Shown here: piece after piece, positions 9,501 through 18,369 of the stretch
Position numbering within the stretch: position 1 is the stretch's first letter
Layout of the letters: each line of letters starts with the position of its first letter
Assembly: GCF_000219535.2 (NCBI RefSeq)
Contig: NZ_CP007806.1
Location: 1,770,501-1,834,500, forward strand
Length of the DNA stretch: 64,000 bases
From: Brevibacillus laterosporus LMG 15441
GTDB lineage: Bacteria > Bacillota > Bacilli > Brevibacillales > Brevibacillaceae
Reading direction: 5' to 3'
Translations under genes and position numbers: made by a program
The notes under the pieces: generated by a model
Databases searched by the model: none
Told to the model about the DNA's origin: nothing
Seen by the model: only the letters and a program-made list of their open reading frames with translations

Positions 9501-9785
9501 GCTAGTAAAAAGACCATCGCCTGCAAATGTTCTTACTTTTTGCAAGGGAGGCCATACATTCTTATCAAAACGGGATTCATCACAAGCCTCTGCTACCAAC
9601 TTATGATTGGAAATATAGATGCTAACACGGCCTCCAGGGTATTCCAGCCGGAAGATAGGACCAAGTTCATGGGCTAGCTTCATGATGGATTGAATTGGCA
9701 TCTCTGGATTGATTAAAGGTAAATTTCCAAGGGGACCAAAGGTTTTTGGTTGCGGAATGTTTTGTAAGTGAGAAATCGTAATCAA
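6597..9785 (-). CDS. Self-sufficient cytochrome P450/NADPH-P450 reductase (CYP102A, P450BM3-like)
   Basis: This soluble single-chain fatty-acid hydroxylase has 1062 residues, close to P450BM3. The P450 domain (about 1-465) shows I-helix AGHETTSG, the ExxR-type segment [11 protein letters not shown] and heme loop [15 protein letters not shown] with the axial Cys. Relative to BM3, the substrate-anchoring Arg47/Tyr51 (GGRVSIY) and Phe87 (GDGLFTS) are kept. A flavodoxin/FMN domain follows (about 490-640, [12 protein letters not shown]), then the FAD/NADPH reductase ([23 protein letters not shown]). It starts with TTG only 1 nt from AGAGAGG, so the true N-terminus is uncertain. No Bm3R1-like repressor gene is adjacent. 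Confidence 0.95.
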   Translation of the reverse strand: MITISHLQNIPQPKTFGPLGNLPLINPEMPIQSIMKLAHELGPIFRLEYPGGRVSIYISNHKLVAEACDESRFDKNVWPPLQKVRTFAGDGLFTSSTDEPNWQKAHNILLPSFSQRAMQGYHSMMVDIAVQLIQKWARLNPDESIDVPEDMTRLTLDTIGLCGFNYRFNSFYREQPHPFITSMVRALDEAMSQLQRLEIKDKLMVITKRQFKHDIQAMFTLVDKIIAERKEHEDHDANDLLSHMLKGKDPQTGEGLDDENIRYQIITFLIAGHETTSGLLSFALYFLLKNPDKLQKAYEEVDRVLTGSTPTYTEVRNLTYISMILNESLRLWPTAPAFSLYAKEDTLLDGKYPLKKGESVNVLIPTLHRDTSVWGDDVEEFRPERFEDPSQIPYDAYKPFGNGQRACIGQQFALQEATLVLGMILKYFDIIDHNHYQLKIKETLTLKPEGFSMRVRLRTNELSFQITGKEKEREKTQAQPTASTIVDAHNTPLLVLYGSNLGTAEGIARELAEDARFQGFKSEVAPLNDYLGKLPKEGAVFIITSSYNGKPPSNAKDFVQWLKEAEPEEFTGVNYTVFGCGDHNWASTYQQVPHLIDKQLEAKGATRLMKQGEGDASGDFEKQLEDWRHQLWPGVMNALGLKINENRERERSTLSVQYVNGIAGVPLAESYDALRSYVTENRELQGETSERSTRHIEIAIPAGVHYHEGDHLGVLPKNCPQLVERIVHRFGLNGNDYLILSGSGRSAAHLPLDRPVSVYDLLSHSVELQEAATRAQLRELAAYTTCPPHKRELEALLEEDTYKTNIMNIRISMFNLMEQYPACELPFERFLELLPPLKARYYSISSSPHLLPDRTSITVSVVRGPAWSGHGEYRGVASNYLADLKPNDPVVIFVRTPESHFTLPTNTETPLIMIGPGTGVAPFRGFLQARKHYQQQGKQLGEAHLYFGARHPQQDYLYQEEFAQYEKEGIVTIHTAFSRVEGQPKTYVQHLMKQNEQELIRLLDQGARLYVCGDGSRMAPDVEATLISSYQTIHSVSKEKAQAWLDKLQRDEQYVKDVWTGA

Positions 9786-10002
9786 TCCTCTCTAATACGT
9801 ATTTCTTGATGACTCTGCATCCTCTTTAGAGATTTCTACCTTATTTTTACAAGGATTGTCTGGTTTTATTCGGTTTGCAAGGAAAGATTACAAGTAATAA
9901 AATAACGTCTAAAAAATTAGGGAAACGAAAGCTCTGCAAGAAACGGGCTTTTTACTCGTCTGTTAATAGTTATTTCATATACAAAGGGAGAAGATGTAAG
10001 CT

Positions 10003-10992
10003 ATGACTGCTACAATAGGTTCAATTGTCGATATAAAAGGGATCAAGGTAGGTCATCAACAAGATGAGGAAGCACTGACAGGCTGTACCGTACTTCTAAT
10101 GGAGGAAGGTGCAGTATGCGGAGTCGACGTTCGTGGCTCAGCTCCAGGTACCCGTGAGACTGATTTGCTTTCCCCGATCAATAAAGTAGATCAAGTCCAT
10201 GCGATATGCTTGTCTGGGGGAAGCGCGTTTGGCTTGGATGTAGCTAGTGGGGTAATGCGTTATTTAGAGGAGCAGGGAATTGGACTTGATGTGAAAGTTG
10301 CAAAAGTGCCGATTGTACCAGCAGCAGTATTATTTGATCTTGCTATCGGGGATGCTTCGATCCGACCTACCATGGCCATGGGCTATGAAGCGGCAAAGCA
10401 GGCGAGTGAACAGGTGTTTGCTGAGGGAAATATTGGAGCGGGCTGTGGAGCTACTGTTGGAAAAATGGCCGGTTTTGAACGCGCGATGAAAGGGGGGCTA
10501 GGTACGGCGTCCCGTGAGCTGAGTAACGGGCTAGTAATTGGAGCAATTGTTGCTGTGAATGCAGTTGGAGAGGTACGGTGTCCTGTAACTGGAGCAAGAC
10601 TTGCAGGTGTGCGCGGGGAAAACGAGGAGTTACTAGATATCTATGATTGTATGGAAAAAGCTAGCTTTCAGTTCATTCCAACTGGAGCGAATACCACGAT
10701 TGGCGTAGTAGCTTGTAATGCTTCCTTAACCAAATCAGAAGCGAATAAGGTTGCTCAAATGGCACATGATGGACTAGCACGCACAATTTATCCCATTCAC
10801 ACCATGCATGACGGGGATACGATATTTGCGATTGGAACAGGAGAAGTACAGGCTTCTGTGGATGTAATCGGTGCATTAGCAGCAGAAGTACTGGCAGAAG
10901 CTGTTGTAAGAGCTATCAAGGCAGCGGAGCCAGCAGGTACGATTCCATCTTACCGGAGTCGACAAGTTGAGAAAGCAAAAATGATATTTTGA
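10003..10992 (+). CDS. P1 family (DmpA/NylC-type) aminopeptidase-esterase
   Basis: The 329-aa protein is an N-terminal-nucleophile hydrolase of peptidase family S58/P1, which self-cleaves to alpha and beta chains. Family hallmarks are the N-terminal IKGIKVGHQQDEEALTGCTV, the DVRGSAPGTRETDLL segment, LSGGSAFGLD and GAGCGATVGKM. The probable autocleavage site is in TGANTTIGVVACNA, between Asn and Thr (near residue 230), with Thr as nucleophile, as known for NylC-like members. Members hydrolyse N-terminal D- or L-amino-acid amides, beta-peptides or nylon oligomers; the substrate here is unknown. GGGAGAAGATG precedes the ATG. It appears monocistronic and divergent from the P450. Confidence 0.88.
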   Translation: MTATIGSIVDIKGIKVGHQQDEEALTGCTVLLMEEGAVCGVDVRGSAPGTRETDLLSPINKVDQVHAICLSGGSAFGLDVASGVMRYLEEQGIGLDVKVAKVPIVPAAVLFDLAIGDASIRPTMAMGYEAAKQASEQVFAEGNIGAGCGATVGKMAGFERAMKGGLGTASRELSNGLVIGAIVAVNAVGEVRCPVTGARLAGVRGENEELLDIYDCMEKASFQFIPTGANTTIGVVACNASLTKSEANKVAQMAHDGLARTIYPIHTMHDGDTIFAIGTGEVQASVDVIGALAAEVLAEAVVRAIKAAEPAGTIPSYRSRQVEKAKMIF

Positions 10993-11424
10993 TGAGATGA
11001 AAATACTCATTAAAGGAACGAAAGGCTTATGTTAAACCTATCCAAAAAAGGATCACCTACTGTAACCTGTAACTAAAAAAGTGCAGTGTAATTTTGTCAT
11101 TTTTATGAAATGTTATCAATCTTTCATTTGGGAAAAGCTTCAATAACCAAGCACACTGACTTTGTCTTTGTGCTATTTGGCTTGCTTTTCATCAAGCTAA
11201 ATCGTTATGAAATAAGCCTTTATGCTCTTTTCTCCATAGCTAGTCCTATACATCCTACCAGTGAATTTTTTATGCAATGGCAAAAATGGTACGTGTAAGT
11301 GAAAAAAGACTTGATTTTTTTAACATATAGAAATTAAAGCTTTTGTGATTTCATACCGATACTAGGGATAGCGCCCTATTTTACATATTTCTAGAAGCAG
11401 GGAAAAGAAAGAGAGGGGAAAGAG
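10993..11424. other. Intergenic region, no gene seen
   Basis: A 62-codon open frame at 11110-11298 lacks a Shine-Dalgarno sequence and family-like composition and is not accepted. The last 20 bases carry the ribosome binding site of the chemoreceptor. No clear terminator for the P1 hydrolase was found. Confidence 0.4.
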
Positions 11425-13176
11425 TTGTTTTCCAACATGAAAATATCTACTAGGAATTTATTGTTCACAGTTCTTAATACTATGTTGATCGGTGCTGTAT
11501 TAATCCTAGCAAGTTTCGTTATTCAAGGGCAAGTCCTTATTGAAATGCTAGAAAAAGATACGCGAGCCTTGTTACAGTCACAATCTGTACATGTTTCTGC
11601 GGAAGACATAGATGAGGCTGTTAGAAATCCTGATTTGAATGCTTCTATCCAGAAGAAACTGACAGAGGGGCTTGACCAGATCAGTAAAGAGCATCCTCAG
11701 ATTAAACAGGCGTATGTTTTTGGAGTGGAATTGAAAGAGGGAAATCAGACTTCTATTATTGCTCAGCCAACTCCAATTCACGAGTTTATGAAATCAGAAG
11801 GAATTAAATTGGGAGATATGCTCCCTCAGCCAGACGTCATTGTGAAGGGAGTTCAGAATCTTGTCACTGCCAAACAAGATACGATAACTTCTATTTATGA
11901 TGATGAGTTAGGTACTTGGATCTCGGCTCTTCATCCAATCATGGACAACAGTGGAAACGTTATTGCTTATTTTGGTATGGATGTTGATGCTAGTATGGTG
12001 ACCAATGGGCAGGACGCGCTATTGCTGAACTCTTCCATATTGCTGTTCTTTTTGCTACTTATCAATGTAGTTTTCCAATATTTGATTGTGAATCGTACCT
12101 TTAAACCCATTCAAGAGCTTATGCGTGGTATTAATGAAATGAGCAGAGGAAATTTAGATGTTCGTTTGCGCGAAGGAAAGGACGAGTTGGGTCAGGTAAA
12201 TAACAAATTTAATCAAATGGCAGAAAATATGCGTACGATTATGATGACGATCCGTGAATCCTCGAATCAGCTAGTGAAAAACTCACAGCAATTACATACG
12301 ATTATGGAAGAAAATAATCAGCATGCTACAACCATTACAGATAACATCCAAGAAATGTTCCAGCACACCAATCTGCAAAATATAGCTACAACAGAATGTG
12401 TGAAATCGTTGGATGAGATGGTGGTTAGTGTTGAAAGCATCGCCAATAATTCAACAGAGGTTCATCACACATCTTTGAACATGAAAGATCAGGCAGAGTC
12501 CGGTCAATACTCTGTCACTAAAGTGGCAGATCAAATGCAGCTCATTCAGCACTCTGTAGAGGAATCTGAAAATATTATTGATGTTCTCCAATCTCAGTCA
12601 GGTAAAATTGGTGAGATTGTCAAAATGATTTCCGAAATTGCAAACCAGACGAATTTACTTGCTTTAAATGCAGCTATTGAAGCCCAACGAGCAGGTGAAC
12701 ACGGTCGAGGCTTCTCAGTTGTTGCAGATGAGGTACGAAAACTAGCGGAACAATCTAAGCAATCGGCAGAAGAAATCAGCCAGCTCATCAAAGAGATTCA
12801 AGAACGTACAAATACAGCAGTAATCTCTATTCGCCAAGGTTCTGCACACGTGTTGGATGGTGTGAAAATCGTGCAAGAAACAGGTGAGATATTCCGCCAT
12901 ATGGTTCAGGCGAGTACAGAGGTATCCGACCGTATGCAAGAGGTATCTGCTTCCACGCAACAAATGGCAGCTGAAACAGAAGAGGTTACCTCTGTGGTAA
13001 AACAAGTATCGGAAAATGCACGTAAAAACACAAAATCAGCAGAAAACATCCAGGTCAAGTCAGATAATCAGTTAGCTTCTTACCAAGAAATTTTAGTTTC
13101 TGTTGACGGATTAAGTAAAATAGCGCAGGAGTTAGATAGCGCGCTTTCCCAACTTAAATTAGAAGAACACAAGTAG
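11425..13176 (+). CDS. Methyl-accepting chemotaxis protein
   Basis: A 583-aa transmembrane chemoreceptor: TM1 at about 11-32, an extracellular sensor of about 165 residues (Cache-like; [24 protein letters not shown] is a typical strand-turn-strand), TM2 at about 193-213, HAMP (about 215-267) and a cytoplasmic signalling domain whose hairpin tip reads [29 protein letters not shown] in two parts around residue 420. The start is TTG at 11425, 6 nt after AGGGG; the ATG four codons later is 18 nt away. The ligand is unknown. It stands alone and ends at a terminator. Confidence 0.95.
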   Translation: MFSNMKISTRNLLFTVLNTMLIGAVLILASFVIQGQVLIEMLEKDTRALLQSQSVHVSAEDIDEAVRNPDLNASIQKKLTEGLDQISKEHPQIKQAYVFGVELKEGNQTSIIAQPTPIHEFMKSEGIKLGDMLPQPDVIVKGVQNLVTAKQDTITSIYDDELGTWISALHPIMDNSGNVIAYFGMDVDASMVTNGQDALLLNSSILLFFLLLINVVFQYLIVNRTFKPIQELMRGINEMSRGNLDVRLREGKDELGQVNNKFNQMAENMRTIMMTIRESSNQLVKNSQQLHTIMEENNQHATTITDNIQEMFQHTNLQNIATTECVKSLDEMVVSVESIANNSTEVHHTSLNMKDQAESGQYSVTKVADQMQLIQHSVEESENIIDVLQSQSGKIGEIVKMISEIANQTNLLALNAAIEAQRAGEHGRGFSVVADEVRKLAEQSKQSAEEISQLIKEIQERTNTAVISIRQGSAHVLDGVKIVQETGEIFRHMVQASTEVSDRMQEVSASTQQMAAETEEVTSVVKQVSENARKNTKSAENIQVKSDNQLASYQEILVSVDGLSKIAQELDSALSQLKLEEHK

Positions 13177-13230
13177 GTTTTCATTTCTAAGAGAGTGTTG
13201 GGTCGTCAGCAGAATGCTAATATGGACTAC

Positions 13231-13269
13231 AAAAGAGGAGAGATCAGATGCTGGTCTCTCTTCTTTTTT
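13231..13269 (+). terminator. Terminator of the chemoreceptor gene
   Basis: AAAAGAGGAGAGATC pairs with GGTCTCTCTTCTTTTTT around AGATGCT. An ATG at 13248 that would extend the next ORF lies in this hairpin, which argues against it as a start. Confidence 0.75.
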
Positions 13270-13310
13270 CACCTTTTCATATACATTTTATTAGGAGGCA
13301 GGAGTTTATC

Positions 13311-16300
13311 ATGCACAATACACCAAGATACGAACCTATAACGTTCCCACTAGACAATAATCGCTTCGGTCAGATCACAGATACTGTGACTACAAGAAGC
13401 TCGTATGATTTGACTCCATATATGACAAAGTTATGGGAAAAGGGACAGGAAATTCATCTATTGGCTTTGTACATCATGTGGCTGCACAGAGTCAGCGGAA
13501 CCCAGCAGATTACATTGGGTACTCTTAGTCAGGAGAAATGGGTACCAGTAGCTATAAATGTTCAACAAGGAATGAACTATAATGATGTACTAGATCAGGT
13601 TGAAACAGCTTGGGAGCATGGAACAGAAGATGCTGATGCTTCTTATTCGTTCCATCAATTCCCAAGCACGTTTTGTCTGCAACAAGACTCACTCATGCAG
13701 ATTGAAGCACATACAGCTGCTCCCCTACATGCTGGGATCACCGTAAACAAAGCAAAAGCTAGCTGGGAAATGTATTATGATTCCAACAGCTTCCGTCAAC
13801 AGACAATTGATCGATTTATGGAACAAATGGAATGTTTAGCAGAACAAGCTGTGCTGCATCCGCAAACAAGCTTTACTGCTTATCCCATGCTATCTGAAAT
13901 GGAACAGAAACTGTATCAATCCATGAATCAGACGACAGAAGCATTTCCAGCAGAAAAGACGATTCTGGATGTCTTTCAAGAGATAGTAGAAGCGCATGGT
14001 GAGAGGCTTGCCTTACAGACTGATGAGACTAGGTATACGTATAAACAAGTAGATACAGCATCTAATCGGGTAGCTACAATGCTACAAGAGCATGGGATTA
14101 AGCCAGGGCAATATGTTTCTTTATTTATGGAACGAAGTATCGAAGCCAGCATAGCCGTACTTGGGATATTAAAAGCGGGCGCAGCTTATGTTCCATTAGA
14201 CCCGCATCATCCGCAAGAACGTAATGCCCATATTATTCAGGAAACGAATTCTCATGTAGTTCTTTCTAGTCTTGCCTATCGAGATTTAGTGGTACAAGCT
14301 ATTCCGAAAGCACAGGTCTTATGGATGGAAGACATTGAAATATATTCTGATACAGCGATAAAACCGGCTATTACGCCGTTGCATCCAGCCTATGTCATTT
14401 TTACCTCGGGGTCCACAGGAACGCCCAAGGGAGTTATTTTGCATCATCAGGGGGTAGTGAATTACGGGGTTGCTGTTAGAAAAATGATGAACGTAACAGA
14501 GCAGGATATCTTCACACAATTCATCACGTTTAGCTTTGATGCATCCGTTCATGAGTTATTTGGAGGCTTATTAAACGGCGTTACCTTACATTTTTTAACG
14601 AAAGAAGATAGAATGGATTCGATTTCGTTTGCAAGAGCAGTCAAGCGTGTAGGAGTTACGTGCATTCCCGGCATTCCTGCTGCCTTCTTTAACCAATTAG
14701 TTAAAACGTTGCCAAGCACAGAAGCAGACTGCTTCGCCACCGTAAAAAGCATAGGAGTAGGCGGAGAGCTTCTAGCAGGCGAGGTTGTTCGTTCCTTCCA
14801 GGCTAAATTTTCGAGTGATACGATCATTTACAATTTGTACGGGCCGACTGAATGCACCGTGACATCTACGTATCATGCTGTGACTAAACCAGTGAAAGCT
14901 GATACGACCAGCATCCCGATTGGAAAGCCTCTTGCAAACTATGAAATATATCTGGTTAACGAATCGTATCAACTGTGCCCGATTGGTGTTCCAGGAGAAA
15001 TTCTGATTAGCAGCGTAGGAATCTCGCACGGCTATCTGCACATGCCGGAGAAAACGAAGGAAGCCTTTATTTCAGACCCCTTCACACCAGGATCAGGAAA
15101 AATCTTTTATAAAACAGGTGACCTGGGACGCTTGCTAGAAGATGGAGAGGTAGAGTATTTAGAACGTAAAGATTTTCAGGTCAAAATTCGTGGGCATCGA
15201 ATTGAAATAGGAGAAATTGAGGAGCGATTAGCTACGTATCCTGAGATACAAAGCGTAACAGTTATTGTGAAAAAGGATCATGATAATCAGAATACATTGG
15301 TCGCTTTTTACACAACAAATACACAGCAGGAGATTGATCCGGCGCTTTTACAAGCTTTTTGCTCGCAGAAGCTGCCTCCTTACATGATTCCAGCACAATT
15401 TGGTTATCTACCGTCTATGCCTATTGCACCAACCGGTAAAATTGATCGAAAAAAGCTAGCTACTATTGAGCTAAAACCGGTGACAAGAACACAAACGTAT
15501 ATCGCGCCCAAAACGGAGGTTGAGCAGGAAATTGCCCGAGTATGGGAAATAGGATTAGGAATAGAGCGCGTAGGTGCAAATGATAATTTTTTTGAAATAG
15601 GAGGACATTCTCTTAAAATTATAGAGATATTAGTTGAAATAAAGCCAAAATATCCACTGCTAAAAATTAATGACTTCTTCACACATCCGACTGTCCAAGC
15701 ATTAGCGCATCGAATTGAAGAGCTGAGTCAGGAAGAGCAGAACACAGAACGCACTGATTCTGGGCTGATTGAGAGTAATCTACAAACAGAAGAAGTCCTT
15801 GCTGAATATCCAGAGCGTTTACAAACGACCAAAAAGGTTCTAAGACGCAATCAGCATACATTTTTACTAACGGGGGCGACAGGCTATCTTGGTTCTCATT
15901 TGTTAAATGAATTGCTGCAAACAGCATCGGGCACGATTTATTGCTTGGTACGTGGGGAAGATGTACAGAGTGCTACAGAACGTTTATATCAAAATTATTC
16001 CTTTTACTTTGGAGATAAGCTGAGTAGACAGCTTCATTCACGTGTGAGGGTGATGATAGGTGATTTGCAGGAAGTGCGCTTGGGATTAGGCAAAGAGGAT
16101 TGGCATGAGCTTGTTCAAAACATTGATGCCATCATGCACTGCGGAGCGGATGTAGCTCACTTTGGTGACTCTCAGCATTTCTATCGAGTAAATGTACAAA
16201 GCACGGAGACGTTACTTGATCTGGCCAGGGAAAAACAGGGTATTCATTTTCACTATGTTTCCACGATCGGTATTCCTGAAGAACTGTCTTATGCTGGGAA

Positions 16301-16985
16301 ATGGCACGCATTGCGCAATGCAGACCAAGTGGACTATTCCATTGTGCTAGACAATCATTATATCAATAGCAAATGGGAGTCAGAGAAGCTGGTGATGAGA
16401 GCTTTTGAACAGGAAGGTATACCAGTGACAATCTATCGTGCTGGTAATTTGAGTAGCCATTCGTTATCTGGTGCATTTCAACGAAACATGGAAACAAATG
16501 CGATGTATCGGATGTGTCGGGCGATGTTTTTGCTGGGAGTTGCCCCACATGCTGATTGGCTAGTAGACTTCACCCCTATTGATTTTGCAGGAAAGGCGAT
16601 TGCTAGCCTTGCATTACAAGAGGAAGCAGTCGGAGCCGTTTTCCATATTGTTAATCCAGAACAGATTCCGTATGTGGAGCTATTGAAGCATTTTCAGTCT
16701 TTTGGCTATCAGCTAAGTCTGGTTTCCCAACAAGAATATGAGCAATGGCTATTTGATGGAACGAAAAAAAATCGGGAAGGGATGGAGCTAGCTATTACGC
16801 AACTGGAGGGAGATGGCGCACGTAATTCGAATGTTCGATTTGCATGCCCTAAAACAACAGCCCTATTACAAAAGCTCCAGATTACATGCCCAACACCGAC
16901 GAAAACATATTTCCAGGCGATGGTGAGGCATGCAATAGAAAATGGATATTTCCCAATGCCAACACTTGCAGAGCCGATTTGCTAA
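13311..16985 (+). CDS. Single-module NRPS: truncated C, A, PCP and thioester reductase
   Basis: A stand-alone reductive NRPS of 1224 aa. Residues about 1-215 match only the C-terminal half of a condensation domain (LHRVSGTQQITLGT, LSEMEQ); the HHxxxDG half is missing. The adenylation domain (about 225-735) shows A3 FTSGSTGTPKG (364-374), A5 NLYGPTECT, A7 YKTGDLGR and A10 PTGKIDRKKL. The carrier domain has Ser767 in GGHSL. The reductase has GATGYLG (about 855) and a YINSK Tyr/Lys pair (1017/1021). It should activate an amino acid and release an aldehyde or alcohol reductively. The start at 13311 follows TTAGGAGGCAGG. No partner synthetase, PPTase or transporter is adjacent. Confidence 0.9.
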   Translation: MHNTPRYEPITFPLDNNRFGQITDTVTTRSSYDLTPYMTKLWEKGQEIHLLALYIMWLHRVSGTQQITLGTLSQEKWVPVAINVQQGMNYNDVLDQVETAWEHGTEDADASYSFHQFPSTFCLQQDSLMQIEAHTAAPLHAGITVNKAKASWEMYYDSNSFRQQTIDRFMEQMECLAEQAVLHPQTSFTAYPMLSEMEQKLYQSMNQTTEAFPAEKTILDVFQEIVEAHGERLALQTDETRYTYKQVDTASNRVATMLQEHGIKPGQYVSLFMERSIEASIAVLGILKAGAAYVPLDPHHPQERNAHIIQETNSHVVLSSLAYRDLVVQAIPKAQVLWMEDIEIYSDTAIKPAITPLHPAYVIFTSGSTGTPKGVILHHQGVVNYGVAVRKMMNVTEQDIFTQFITFSFDASVHELFGGLLNGVTLHFLTKEDRMDSISFARAVKRVGVTCIPGIPAAFFNQLVKTLPSTEADCFATVKSIGVGGELLAGEVVRSFQAKFSSDTIIYNLYGPTECTVTSTYHAVTKPVKADTTSIPIGKPLANYEIYLVNESYQLCPIGVPGEILISSVGISHGYLHMPEKTKEAFISDPFTPGSGKIFYKTGDLGRLLEDGEVEYLERKDFQVKIRGHRIEIGEIEERLATYPEIQSVTVIVKKDHDNQNTLVAFYTTNTQQEIDPALLQAFCSQKLPPYMIPAQFGYLPSMPIAPTGKIDRKKLATIELKPVTRTQTYIAPKTEVEQEIARVWEIGLGIERVGANDNFFEIGGHSLKIIEILVEIKPKYPLLKINDFFTHPTVQALAHRIEELSQEEQNTERTDSGLIESNLQTEEVLAEYPERLQTTKKVLRRNQHTFLLTGATGYLGSHLLNELLQTASGTIYCLVRGEDVQSATERLYQNYSFYFGDKLSRQLHSRVRVMIGDLQEVRLGLGKEDWHELVQNIDAIMHCGADVAHFGDSQHFYRVNVQSTETLLDLAREKQGIHFHYVSTIGIPEELSYAGKWHALRNADQVDYSIVLDNHYINSKWESEKLVMRAFEQEGIPVTIYRAGNLSSHSLSGAFQRNMETNAMYRMCRAMFLLGVAPHADWLVDFTPIDFAGKAIASLALQEEAVGAVFHIVNPEQIPYVELLKHFQSFGYQLSLVSQQEYEQWLFDGTKKNREGMELAITQLEGDGARNSNVRFACPKTTALLQKLQITCPTPTKTYFQAMVRHAIENGYFPMPTLAEPIC

Positions 16986-17107
16986 CAAGGCTGTGCTCCG
17001 TCAATCATCCTCTACGTATCAGTTGGTTTAAGAATAGCTCATCAGGATTTATAATAAGCTACAGGTAATAAAAGTCGTCAGACAAACCAGGTTAGAGGTG
17101 GAATAAC

Positions 17108-17785
17108 ATGGAATTAATTATTTTAGCAAAGTTGATGCTTTCTGCTTTCCTTGGAATCGTAATTGGAATTGAGCGTGAATTAAAACAGAAGCCACTAGGA
17201 TTAAAAACTAGCGTAATCATATCGGTTAGTAGCTGCTTACTGACGATTGTTTCGATTGAATCTGCCCAATTTTATGCGGAAACGTCTATGAACAATCGAA
17301 CAGATCCCATGCGTTTGGCTGCACAGATCGTTAGTGGAATCGGCTTTTTGGGTGCAGGGGTCATTTTGCGCCGAAATAATGATGTTATTTCTGGTCTAAC
17401 CACAGCTGCAATTATTTGGTCTAGTGCAGGGATTGGAATTGCGGTTGGCTCGGGCTTTTATTATGAGGCAGCGTTAGGAGCTGCGATGATTTTGTTCTCT
17501 GTACAGTTGCTTCCTTATTTAGTAAATATGATTGGGGTTCGAAAATTACAAGGAAAAGAATTAAAAATTCGCCTGTTCTTAGATGAGTATTCCCATATGA
17601 CAGGGATCATCCAGAAATTCAAAGAAGAAGATATGAAGATTAAGAATGTCTGGTTAAAGGATGTTGATAAGCACAGGGTACAGATGGATTTACGTCTAGT
17701 CGTGTACGATCATATTTACATTACTGATATTTATGAGATGGTCCATAATTTAAACGGGGTGGCACGTGTAGAGATTGACAGCTAG
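17108..17785 (+). CDS. MgtC/SapB family membrane protein
   Basis: The 225-aa protein has four to five predicted helices in the N-terminal 140 residues and the family signatures LGIVIGIERELKQKPLGLKTSV and RLAAQIVSGIGFLGAGVI (each read in part), then a soluble C-terminal ACT-like domain of about 75 residues (IRLFLDEYSHMTGIIQKF). Family members affect Mg2+ limitation responses and, in enterics, inhibit the F1Fo ATPase. No Mg2+ riboswitch is evident in the 120-bp upstream region. The start follows GGTTAGAGGTGG. It is probably transcribed on its own. Confidence 0.9.
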   Translation: MELIILAKLMLSAFLGIVIGIERELKQKPLGLKTSVIISVSSCLLTIVSIESAQFYAETSMNNRTDPMRLAAQIVSGIGFLGAGVILRRNNDVISGLTTAAIIWSSAGIGIAVGSGFYYEAALGAAMILFSVQLLPYLVNMIGVRKLQGKELKIRLFLDEYSHMTGIIQKFKEEDMKIKNVWLKDVDKHRVQMDLRLVVYDHIYITDIYEMVHNLNGVARVEIDS

Positions 17786-17860
17786 TGTGAGGTTACGTAT
17801 ACTGATTGATAAGTTTACAGGAATCTATACATGATCATAATGATAACACGCGCAATGATG

Positions 17861-18159
17861 AAGAGGAGTATGCAGGCAAGAATGCTTAAGAGAGCTGATG
17901 GTTGGTGAAAATCAGTGCGGGAAGCTTGCAGAATGGACTTTTGAGCGTCCAGACCGATAGTGTGAACGAAAACATGGTAACACACAGGTAGGCTCTGGCG
18001 GAGCGTCTCACCGATAGAAGAGACAGGTATTCGAGCAAAGGCATGGAGAGCTAGCACTTACTCCGATACAATTGAGCGCGCTGTGTAGACAGCGAATAAA
18101 GGTGGCACCACGGGTTTCTCGTCCTTATTTTATAAAGATAAGGATGGGAAGCCCTTTTT
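17861..18159 (+). promoter_or_regulatory. Tryptophan T-box riboswitch upstream of trpS
   Basis: A complete T-box leader: AGTA-type box GAGGAGTA (17863-17870), the stem I distal part, and specifier loop GAATGGA with Trp codon TGG at 17934-17936. The T-box core AAAGGTGGCACCACGG (18098-18113) has a TGGC bulge that complements the GCCA 3' end expected for tRNA-Trp. A terminator follows, GGGTTTCTCGTCCTTAT paired with ATAAGGATGGGAAGCCC, then TTTTT (18112-18159). Uncharged tRNA-Trp should favour the antiterminator and read-through into trpS. A minus-strand ORF over this region is a shadow. Confidence 0.93.
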
Positions 18160-18204
18160 GTATTTCTTGTAAACAAAATAGAGGTAATCAGGACAAGGAG
18201 CGTG

Positions 18205-18369
18205 ATGAGAATGGAAGATGGTTGGTGGTGGCTTTATCAACTGAATGAGATAAATAAACAGAGGGAGATCAATGCCTTTCATACCCCACGATCTCCGCTC
18301 TCAAAACGAAAGAGGCTGATTATCTATGAAAAATCAAAAACTGGTATCAGGTATCCGTTCTACTGGTGA
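18205..18369 (+). CDS. Putative Trp-codon leader peptide (uORF) of trpS
   Basis: Between the T-box terminator and trpS, an ORF starts at ATG 18205 (or in-frame ATG 18211) behind AAGGAG (18195-18200). It reads MRMEDGWWWLYQL in its first 13 codons, with three consecutive TGG codons at 18223-18231. It ends at TGA 18367-18369, 41 bp inside trpS in another frame, so its translation crosses the trpS ribosome binding site. The layout recalls the B. subtilis anti-TRAP operon, where a T-box is followed by a leader peptide with three Trp codons. A hairpin GGAGATC/GATCTCC lies at 18264-18296. Function is inferred. Confidence 0.6.
   Translation: MRMEDGWWWLYQLNEINKQREINAFHTPRSPLSKRKRLIIYEKSKTGIRYPFYW

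Noticed and set aside
11029-11076. 15-codon ORF (MLNLSKKGSPTVTCN) with a GAAAGG site
   Set aside because: Too short and without a neighbour or repeat to support it; listed only in case it is conserved.
11110-11298. 62-codon ORF between the P1 hydrolase and the chemoreceptor
   Set aside because: No Shine-Dalgarno sequence, no family-like composition, and it lies in AT-rich intergenic DNA.
17815-18057. Minus-strand 80-codon ORF
   Set aside because: It lies within the T-box leader, whose RNA elements explain the sequence.
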